From positions 181,115-245,114 of the forward strand of contig JARGPR010000005.1 of assembly GCA_029210125.1 (NCBI GenBank): 64,000 nucleotides of DNA, in the 5' to 3' direction. Origin of the DNA: Pseudomonadales bacterium (GTDB taxonomy: Bacteria > Pseudomonadota > Gammaproteobacteria > Pseudomonadales > JAHRWD01). The position numbers and the translations under genes were made by a program. The notes below the pieces were generated by a model that saw nothing but the letters and a program-made list of their open reading frames with translations, searched no databases and was not told the DNA's origin. Below, in pieces: positions 1 through 6,169 of the stretch (positions are counted from its first letter, which is position 1; each line of letters begins with the position of its first letter).

Positions 1-1
1 T

Positions 2-577
2 GGTTTGACCTTCTTTATTCACGGTCTGGAGCAAGGGTTGTTTCCAATTGGCGAATCGATGGCAAATGCATTTGCCCGTAAGGGCAGCGTATTTTGGCTG
101 GTCACTTTTGCCTTCTGCCTTGGGTTTGGTACCACGGTAGCGGAACCCGCTCTTATTGCCGTGGCTGCAGAGGCCGCTAGTGTTGCCGCGAATGGTCATA
201 TGATCGAATCTACTGATGCCGCGAGATTACAGTATGCAACCGGGTTGCGGCTTACCGTGGCATTTTCTGTGGGCGTGGCGATTGTGATTGGTGTGGTTCG
301 CATCCTCAAAGGGTGGCCGATTCACTGGATTATTATCGGCGGATATTTGCTGGTAGTAGTGATGACCATGTTTGCCCCGAAAGAGATTATAGGAATTGCT
401 TATGACTCCGGTGGCGTCACTACATCCACCATTACGGTCCCGCTGGTGACGGCGCTTGGGGTAGGGTTGGCATCCTCTATTCGTGGCCGAAACCCGATGA
501 TTGACGGCTTTGGTCTTATCGCATTTGCCTCCTTAACGCCGATCATATTTGTGATGGCTTACGGCATGATGATTTGA
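2..577 (+). CDS. DUF1538 family membrane protein, 5' end cut by window edge
   Basis: The reading frame is open from base 2, so the gene begins outside the window. About 190 residues of its C-terminal part are present. It aligns with the next gene through a shared FF-x2-GLE segment, a TTVAEP motif (TTIAEP in the partner) and the block [15 protein letters not shown], and it lacks the roughly 55 N-terminal residues seen there. These motifs and several hydrophobic helices match the DUF1538 family of multi-pass inner-membrane proteins, whose function is not established. Its TGA stop shares a base with the ATG of the next gene, so the two are translationally coupled. A PII-like and a CBS protein follow, suggesting a nucleotide-sensing membrane complex (inference). 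Confidence 0.8.
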   Translation, partial: GLTFFIHGLEQGLFPIGESMANAFARKGSVFWLVTFAFCLGFGTTVAEPALIAVAAEAASVAANGHMIESTDAARLQYATGLRLTVAFSVGVAIVIGVVRILKGWPIHWIIIGGYLLVVVMTMFAPKEIIGIAYDSGGVTTSTITVPLVTALGVGLASSIRGRNPMIDGFGLIAFASLTPIIFVMAYGMMI

Positions 578-1401
578 TGGATATTTTTGCACAATTACTA
601 GATACCACCCTGGGCACTCTTAAGGATGTATTTCCTATTGCGGTCATTATCTTCGGCTTTCAGTTTTTCGTAATTCGCAAAAAACCCGCCAATCTTGCCG
701 AGATTTTAATGGGTTTTGTCTGGGTGGTAGTTGGGCTCTCCTTCTTCCTGCTGGGCCTTGAGTGGTGCCTGTTTCCCCTTGGGAGGTTAATGGCGGAACA
801 ATTAACAGACCCAATGTTTATCCACGGTGTTGAATCCGGCCAACAACTAGCAACCGCAGTTAACACAATTGACTGGCTCGACTACTACTGGGTTTACCTG
901 TTTGCATTTTTGATTGGTTTTAGTACCACCATTGCTGAACCATCATTGATGGCGGTTGCCATAAAAGCCCATGAGGTTTCCGGTGGTGCTATCGGCGTTT
1001 GGGGTTTGCGGATAGCGGTTGCGAATGGTGTTGCAGTCGGTATTTCATTGGGTTGTTACCGTATTGTGGTGGGTGACCCCATCCACTGGTACATTATCGC
1101 CGGCTACATTGTGGTGGTGATTCAGACTACCTTTGCGCCCAAAATGATTATCCCGCTGGCATATGATTCTGGCGGTGTTACCACTTCCACTGTGACCGTA
1201 CCACTGGTTGCAGCCCTGGGTTTGGGGTTGTCGGAAACCGTACCCGGAAGGAACCCACTTATTGATGGTTTCGGTCTGATCGCGTTTGCCAGTCTGTTTC
1301 CTGTTATATCCGTTATGGCCTATGCACAGCTATCTGAAATACGTGCACGTGGCGCGAGAAAAATGGCTGAAAAGCGATATGAAGAAAAAAATGTAATGTA
1401 A
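577..1401 (+). CDS. DUF1538 family membrane protein (second copy)
   Basis: This 274-aa multi-pass membrane protein is a paralogue of the preceding gene. It carries STTIAEP in a helix and the [15 protein letters not shown] block that marks DUF1538. I place the start at the ATG overlapping the upstream TGA (TGATG). A TTG one codon earlier is possible. The C terminus is a charged cytoplasmic tail rich in Arg, Lys and Glu. Two tandem DUF1538 proteins may form a heteromeric channel or transporter. Family membership is seen from the motifs, but the substrate is unknown. Confidence 0.85.
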   Translation: MDIFAQLLDTTLGTLKDVFPIAVIIFGFQFFVIRKKPANLAEILMGFVWVVVGLSFFLLGLEWCLFPLGRLMAEQLTDPMFIHGVESGQQLATAVNTIDWLDYYWVYLFAFLIGFSTTIAEPSLMAVAIKAHEVSGGAIGVWGLRIAVANGVAVGISLGCYRIVVGDPIHWYIIAGYIVVVIQTTFAPKMIIPLAYDSGGVTTSTVTVPLVAALGLGLSETVPGRNPLIDGFGLIAFASLFPVISVMAYAQLSEIRARGARKMAEKRYEEKNVM

Positions 1402-1479
1402 TGTTAGCGATAGAAGGGTACGTAAACGTGCTCACAACAACGAAATTAGAACGGGGCAGCGCGGCTGAGGGGCGATTTT

Positions 1480-1833
1480 ATGCACTTTAAAATGATAATG
1501 GTTTTTGTTGAAGATGATAAAACCGACGCAGTAATGGATGCAGCACGTGATGCGGGTGCGACCGGAGCTACGGTGATCAGTAATGCGCGGGGAGAGGGTC
1601 TTAAAAAAAGTAAAACTTTTTTTGGGCTTTCGCTGGAAACCCAAAGGGACGTTGTGTTGTTTCTTGTTGAGGAGCACCGCAGCCGCCGTATCCTGGAAGA
1701 GATTGGTCGAGTGGGTATGTTTGATGCCAAGCCAGGAACCGGTATCGCTTTTCAGATTGATGTCGAAGATGCGCTGGGTGTAGCACATCAGGCTCAAAAA
1801 ATAGTAGAGGATGTTACGGAGATTTCAAAATGA
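1480..1833 (+). CDS. PII-like signalling protein
   Basis: This 117-aa protein has the size and ferredoxin-like pattern of the PII superfamily. The opening KMIMVFVEDDKTD strand and a GATGATVISNARGEG turn match P-II-type regulators encoded beside DUF1538 genes. The classical uridylylation motif of the GlnB T-loop (the YRG-type Tyr segment) is absent. In its place is a Lys/Phe-rich loop (KKSKTFFGLS). It is therefore unlikely to be modified by GlnD and more likely binds a nucleotide and docks on a membrane partner, as SbtB does on SbtA (inference). Its stop overlaps the start of the CBS gene by four bases (ATGA). It lies 78 bp after the DUF1538 pair. Confidence 0.8.
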   Translation: MHFKMIMVFVEDDKTDAVMDAARDAGATGATVISNARGEGLKKSKTFFGLSLETQRDVVLFLVEEHRSRRILEEIGRVGMFDAKPGTGIAFQIDVEDALGVAHQAQKIVEDVTEISK

Positions 1834-2225
1834 GCAGGAAGGTAATCAAGGTTAAAGATGTGATGGTGGAGCGCCACCTGGAGCTGGATGGCCTGGCCAC
1901 CGTTAAAGAAGCGCTAGATCTAATGAAGGAAAATAATGCGGAAATTGTGATCGTAAAAAAACGTACTGAACACGATGCATTCGGTATTGTTTTACTGTCG
2001 GATATTGTTAAAAAAGTGTTGGCGAAAGACAAGGCGCCGGACCGGGTTAATGTCTATGAAATAATGTCTAAGCCCGTGGTTCCTGTCGATGCTGACCTCG
2101 ATGTACGCTACTGCGCACGACTTTTTGATCGCTTTGGTTTCTCCAATGCGCCGGTTATTACAAATGGCGAGGTGGTGGGTATTGTCAGCTACAGTGAATT
2201 GATCTTCCATGGGTTGGTAGATTAG
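1830..2225 (+). CDS. CBS-domain protein
   Basis: This 131-aa protein consists of a tandem CBS (Bateman) pair. The first repeat opens with KVKDVMVERHLELDG and the second with VNVYEIMSKPVVPVDADLDV, each followed by the typical GIV hydrophobic-strand ending (FGIVLLSDI, VGIVSYSEL). Bateman modules bind adenine nucleotides such as AMP or ATP. With no other domain present, it probably acts as a regulatory subunit. The four-base ATGA overlap with the PII-like gene implies a stoichiometric partnership, so two nucleotide sensors serve one DUF1538 membrane pair. Confidence 0.88.
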   Translation: MSRKVIKVKDVMVERHLELDGLATVKEALDLMKENNAEIVIVKKRTEHDAFGIVLLSDIVKKVLAKDKAPDRVNVYEIMSKPVVPVDADLDVRYCARLFDRFGFSNAPVITNGEVVGIVSYSELIFHGLVD

Positions 2226-2272
2226 GTTGACAAAGGCACCGCAACCACAAAGACCTTTATTCACAAAACCTT

Positions 2273-3145
2273 ATGTGGATTAGCTTTACCCTCCTGGCCG
2301 CGTTCATGCAGTCCTGGAGAAATACCTTTCAAAACCAGCTCAGTAAACAGGTCAGTGTAACCGGCGTTACCCTGTCTCGGTTTTTGTTCGCAACACCTAT
2401 CGCTGGTGGCTATCTGGTTGCGCTGTACTGGTGGAACCCCGGTACTGAACTTATCCACATTAATCATGAGTTCGCTGGCTACGTTATCGGCGCATCTCTG
2501 ATGCAAATATTGGCCACTGTGATGATGGTCAAACTGTTCAAGCAAAAAAATTTCTCTACCGGCGTTGGTCTAGCCAAAAGCGAAGCGTTAATCGCAGCGG
2601 TACTGGGGATTTTATTCTTCGGCACCAGCTTATCTATGCTGGGATGGGTTGGCGTATTAGTTGGCAGCGTAGCGGTATTTATATTAAGTACCCAGTCGGG
2701 TTTACGTGGTGTTTCTCCGGGAACCTTCTTTATTGGTTTAGCCAGCGGTGGATCATTTGCGTTGACCTCGCTGTGGGTAAGAGAAGCCAGTATCACCTCT
2801 GATCTGCCCGTGCTTTTTCGGGCAGCCTGGGTTTTGTTGTTTGTGCTATCGATACAGACGGTTCTTCTTCTTGCTTACATTGTGATTAAGGAGAGCGGTA
2901 CGCTGGCTGACCTTTTTGCGCGACCGAAACTGCTCTTTCTCACTGGGTTTGCGGGTTGTGCAGGCTCGCTGGGCTGGTTTACTGCCATGTCTATACAGGC
3001 GGTACCCTATGTGAAAACACTGGGTCAGATCGAAATTTTCTTCACTATTTTTCTGTCAATATTCTGGCTGAAAGAACCAGCAAAAATAAAAGATATTAGT
3101 GGGTTGATACTGATCGGGATTTCAGCGGCATTGGTTATTTGGTAG
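2273..3145 (+). CDS. EamA/DMT-family transporter
   Basis: A 290-aa hydrophobic protein with about ten predicted transmembrane helices arranged as two EamA-like repeats. It begins MWISFTLLAAFMQSWRNTFQ, a typical DMT opening, and the second half contains the PYVKTLGQIE and FWLKEP segments common in EamA proteins. It is probably an exporter of amino acids or metabolites, but the substrate cannot be read from the sequence. No strong Shine-Dalgarno precedes the ATG, and it starts 47 bp after the CBS gene, so it could be cotranscribed with the DUF1538 operon. Confidence 0.8.
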   Translation: MWISFTLLAAFMQSWRNTFQNQLSKQVSVTGVTLSRFLFATPIAGGYLVALYWWNPGTELIHINHEFAGYVIGASLMQILATVMMVKLFKQKNFSTGVGLAKSEALIAAVLGILFFGTSLSMLGWVGVLVGSVAVFILSTQSGLRGVSPGTFFIGLASGGSFALTSLWVREASITSDLPVLFRAAWVLLFVLSIQTVLLLAYIVIKESGTLADLFARPKLLFLTGFAGCAGSLGWFTAMSIQAVPYVKTLGQIEIFFTIFLSIFWLKEPAKIKDISGLILIGISAALVIW

Positions 3146-3199
3146 CTTGACCTGTCTGGTTTTGTTTGGCTTTATTTAATTGATGAGCTTAAGAAAAAA

Positions 3200-3514
3200 C
3201 TAACAATCAGACAAAGTCATTTTGTGATAGTCAGCACGAATAGTTTTACATTCGCCCCCACCCATCTCAAGCTCCCGGCATATATCCGGTCGCACGTTAT
3301 AAATAGTACAGGCCATGGTGTTTCGGTTCAGCGCCGAACACCAGCCATCATCAAGCCGTGCCATCGTCCTGCCACCCCATTGATCTTCTTCTATATGCCT
3401 TTCGGGTACCCCTGTTTCTGTCAGTATAAAAACCTCGAGTCGACAACAGCAAGCTTCACACTTGGAGCAGGTTGGTTGGGTATTTGTTTTAAATGCGGTG
3501 TTGGTATTGGTCAA
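3200..3514 (-). CDS. YkgJ-family cysteine cluster protein
   Basis: A 104-aa protein with the CSKCEACCCRLEVF cluster near the N terminus and further cysteines in DGWCSALN, TMACTIYNVRPDICRELE and GGECK. The C-x2-C-x2-CC pattern and the C-x3-YxxRPxxCRxxE block are characteristic of the YkgJ/UPF0153 family, thought to bind Zn or an Fe-S cluster. The function is unproven. The start is a TTG overlapping the TGA of the upstream crotonase gene (TTGA), so the two are coupled. Confidence 0.85.
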   Translation of the reverse strand: MTNTNTAFKTNTQPTCSKCEACCCRLEVFILTETGVPERHIEEDQWGGRTMARLDDGWCSALNRNTMACTIYNVRPDICRELEMGGGECKTIRADYHKMTLSDC

Positions 3515-4206
3515 TAGTTGATCGCCTGTACATCTTTAAGGTGCGACAAGACTGCTTCAGAAAGCGTATTCCGGTCCCATTTTTTCGTAATAGCGTAACA
3601 CTTGCTATCAAGCTCCCTGAGGTCATCAACTTTAGCATCGACTGCGGCTTTTAGTTGATTTTTGTCCTCATATAGTTCGTGAATAAATTCGAGCTTATAG
3701 GCCTCTTCTGGTGAGTATGCGCGCGCATGAAGTATGAACTCGGTCATCCGATGTGAGGGGATGGCGTGACCGGCGATCATGCTCATCCATTTAGGAACCG
3801 CCATGTTATTTCTAATCTCATTCATCTGAATTCGATAGTCACCGTTTTGCATAATTCGATAATCGCAGGCCATCGCCATAATGCAGCCACCGGCAATTGC
3901 ATGGCCTGAGACCACAGCAACGGTTGGTATAGGGAAGGTAAACAGCCTCAACATAGTACGGGCAAACATCTGGGTGAATCTGCTGTTTTCCTGGGCATCG
4001 ATCGTAGCCAGGTATTTGAGGTCTAAACCGGCGCAAAAGATGTTTTCCCTGCCGCTTAAGACCAGCACTTTTACACGATGCTTTTCCATGTGATCAAGGG
4101 CTGAATGAAGCTCGTTGAAAAAAATAGGGTTCATGGCATTGGCTTTGGCATCGTCAAAGTTGATGCGGCCAATGTTGTTGCTGATTCTAAAATGTACCTT
4201 TTCCAT
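3511..4206 (-). CDS. Enoyl-CoA hydratase/isomerase family (crotonase) protein
   Basis: A 231-aa crotonase-fold protein. The oxyanion-hole segments are visible as ENIFCAGLDLKYL and GHAIAGGCIMAMACDYRIM. The region where hydratases carry their catalytic glutamates reads QMNEIRNNMAVPKW, so one Glu is retained and the exact chemistry (hydratase, isomerase or other) is uncertain. I chose the ATG at 4206 because it has an AAGGAA Shine-Dalgarno about six bases upstream. A GTG nine codons earlier lacks support. It is transcribed with the overlapping YkgJ-type gene. Confidence 0.8.
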   Translation of the reverse strand: MEKVHFRISNNIGRINFDDAKANAMNPIFFNELHSALDHMEKHRVKVLVLSGRENIFCAGLDLKYLATIDAQENSRFTQMFARTMLRLFTFPIPTVAVVSGHAIAGGCIMAMACDYRIMQNGDYRIQMNEIRNNMAVPKWMSMIAGHAIPSHRMTEFILHARAYSPEEAYKLEFIHELYEDKNQLKAAVDAKVDDLRELDSKCYAITKKWDRNTLSEAVLSHLKDVQAINY

Positions 4207-4571
4207 ATCTAGTTCCTTATTATTTTTTCCCACTTTACTTTTTAAAAGGTTCGTTCTGCAACTCTAACGTAACTCTGCTGACAACGCAGATAATTATTCC
4301 TCCCTGTGGTTATAAAAAAAAGGGGAATTCTGGCAAGATGTTTTACACTGGCAGGGTTGACCTACGAAGCTCGCTGGTAATTTAGGTCAACGACGGTAAT
4401 TGGATTCCGAGGGGAACCAATGCGTTCGGCGAGTGACGCGCTCTGATTCACGATGGTGAATCTAAGAGTTATAGAGTAAATATTTAGCTGAACGCAGGCG
4501 TAACATAATTGTGAACATGTAGAGATATTGTCTGGTTGGGTAATCATTGGACAATTTTTTCAGGGATAAGA
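4207..4571. other. Gene-free leader region between crotonase and fdsG-like gene
   Basis: This 365-bp stretch separates divergent genes and contains no convincing coding sequence. Short reading frames on the minus strand here look like chance. It holds the series of hairpins at 4356-4468 described separately, and must contain promoters for both flanking genes. Confidence 0.6.
4356..4468 (+). ncRNA. Cluster of consecutive hairpins upstream of fdsG-like gene (putative structured leader)
   Basis: Four inverted repeats follow one another. (1) GTTGACCTA (4356-4364) pairs with TAGGTCAAC (4383-4391). (2) ATTGG-A-TTCC (4399-4408) pairs with GGAACCAAT (4413-4421) around a GAGG tetraloop. (3) GCGT (4422-4425) can pair with ACGC (4436-4439). 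(4) GATTCAC (4445-4451) pairs with GTGAATC (4456-4462) around a GATG loop and is extended by CTCT/AGAG. The last hairpin ends about 100 nt before the fdsG-like ATG. A cis-acting RNA is plausible. Because the downstream gene resembles a molybdenum-enzyme subunit, a Moco/Tuco-type riboswitch is one candidate, but I cannot confirm any family. Confidence 0.4.
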
Positions 4572-5156
4572 ATGAATAGCGCAACAATCGATTCAAAGAT
4601 CGACGATATATTGGCGCAGACCATGCGTCTGCCGGGCGCATTGCTGCCGGTTCTGCACCGCTTGCAGGCGCTATCTGGCTACGTACCGGCGCAATCAATA
4701 CCGGTAATTGCCGCAAAACTGAACCTATCCCGTGCTGAAGTCCACGGCGTAATCTGTTTCTACCATCACTTCCATAGCGAGCCAGCGGGTATACACACTG
4801 TAAAAATATGTAGGGGTGAAGCTTGTCAGGCGGTGGGCGGCCGTGGGCTTGAACGTCACGTTAAGAATCGATTAAAGGTAGAGTTCGGTGATACCAGTAA
4901 AGGTGGCCAAATCACGCTGGAGCCAGTTTACTGCCTGGGTAATTGTGCTTGCGGACCTGTTTATGTAGCGGATGTTGCTGAGCTGTTTGACGCAGGTTTT
5001 TGTGATGGTCACCAAAGCTGCGAATTGAGTTTGGGCCTGACCTACCAAATCCCCTACCTAAAAAACCAGCAGTGGCTTATTTTTTCGTGCCAGACTAGCG
5101 TGTCCCTCTACGTTGGCTCGCAGCGTGCGTTAGATACGAATGAGCAGGCAATATGA
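4572..5156 (+). CDS. NuoE/FdsG-like [2Fe-2S] subunit, orphan with abnormal C terminus
   Basis: The first 150 or so of 194 residues match the gamma subunit of soluble NAD-dependent formate dehydrogenase or NuoE: an N-terminal helical part with LHRLQALSGYVP and GVICFYHHF, then a thioredoxin-like [2Fe-2S] domain whose four ligands are visible as CRGEAC (C-x4-C) and CLGNC (C-x3-C). After CACGPVYVADVAELFDAG the family-like sequence stops and about 45 unrelated residues follow. The tail contains VSLYVGSQRALDTNEQ, faintly like the N terminus of FdsB. No fdsBACD genes follow. I see a remnant or fused gene of a lost formate dehydrogenase operon. It could still be expressed. The ATG at 4572 has a GGGAT Shine-Dalgarno. 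Confidence 0.7.
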   Translation: MNSATIDSKIDDILAQTMRLPGALLPVLHRLQALSGYVPAQSIPVIAAKLNLSRAEVHGVICFYHHFHSEPAGIHTVKICRGEACQAVGGRGLERHVKNRLKVEFGDTSKGGQITLEPVYCLGNCACGPVYVADVAELFDAGFCDGHQSCELSLGLTYQIPYLKNQQWLIFSCQTSVSLYVGSQRALDTNEQAI

Positions 5157-5317
5157 CATTGGCCAGATTTACTCGTGATGGACGACACATAATCTATACT
5201 TACCCAAAAAGAGTTTTGAGCCAATTCGTGTTCAACCGTCTTTTTTCCGGTGATGTTATTCCAACCGATGTTCCCAAAAGAAGAGATCAAAAAATAAAAA
5301 TGAACTGGAGGAATCAA

Positions 5318-6106
5318 GTGAAACGTATTCCAAAAACAGATTCAAAAAACCTCAATATTATAAATGCCGGGTTAGTACCGCGATTTATAATAATTTGTCT
5401 GTTCGGCGCACTACCTTCTGTACTGTTTTCTAAACCCATATTGGTTCTATCTGCGCCAGACATTATTTCAAATTATCTTCATAGGGATGGTCACCAGGGT
5501 CTGGTGGATGAAATAGTAAAAGAAGCGTTGGATCGGATCGGTTACGACCTTAAGGTGACCGTTTTTCCTGCTGAAAGAAGTTTGATAATGGCGAATCTAG
5601 GGTATGTAGATGGTGAACTAGCGAGGACACTGGCCATTGAACAGCAATATAAAAACCTTATTCGTATACCATCGGTTATTTATCATGCGGAATTTGTGAT
5701 TTTTTCCTCGGAAAATGTAGAGCCTATTAACGATTGGCATGAACTTTCGAGTAAATCAGTTGGCCTTGTCATTGGCATGAAGATGATCGAACAGAACGTA
5801 CCGAAAAACGCGTCGATTTCGAGAGTTAAAAATGGGTACCAGTTGTTTAATATGCTAAAAGCAGGAAAAATAAAGTACGCTGTATTCGTTAAAGATATGG
5901 GCGAATACATTCTGCGTGAAAAAAATATCAGTGGAGTTTCGTCTGGGAAATCAATCCTTGGGTCGGTTCCGTCGTATATCTATCTGCACAAAAAACATAT
6001 GCATTTATCCAAAAAATTAACAGAATCTTTGAGTGATATGAGAAAAACTGGAAGAGTAGGGGAACTTACCAAGCGGCATAGTAGGATTTTTAAAAGGGAT
6101 TTATAA
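5318..6106 (+). CDS. Periplasmic solute-binding protein (SBP_bac_3-like)
   Basis: A 262-aa protein. I place the start at GTG 5318, which has a GGAGG Shine-Dalgarno six bases upstream. The frame is open for 55 more codons upstream, but that part resembles intergenic sequence. A signal peptide is visible (PRFIIICLFGALPSVLFS, cleavage near SKP). The mature part has the family-3 solute-binding layout: opening VLSAPDII, VDEIVKEALDRIGYDLKVTVFPAERSL, a hinge near SSKSVGLVIG and the closing MRKTGRVGELTKRH. It lies 63 bp before a hybrid histidine kinase and no ABC permease is near, so it probably delivers a ligand to that sensor rather than to a transporter (inference). Confidence 0.75.
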   Translation: MKRIPKTDSKNLNIINAGLVPRFIIICLFGALPSVLFSKPILVLSAPDIISNYLHRDGHQGLVDEIVKEALDRIGYDLKVTVFPAERSLIMANLGYVDGELARTLAIEQQYKNLIRIPSVIYHAEFVIFSSENVEPINDWHELSSKSVGLVIGMKMIEQNVPKNASISRVKNGYQLFNMLKAGKIKYAVFVKDMGEYILREKNISGVSSGKSILGSVPSYIYLHKKHMHLSKKLTESLSDMRKTGRVGELTKRHSRIFKRDL

Positions 6107-6169
6107 GAGCAAAAAATAACAAATAAGATATTCTGATATTAGAATACAGGAAACTACACAGGATAAAAT

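Noticed and set aside
4399..4462. Mini-ykkC/guanidine-II riboswitch
   Set aside because: That motif needs two hairpins with ACGR loops. The loops here are GAGG and GATG.
4462..4716. Minus-strand reading frame across the fdsG leader
   Set aside because: It overlaps the 5' part of the fdsG-like gene in antisense, starts in a poor context and has no recognisable content.
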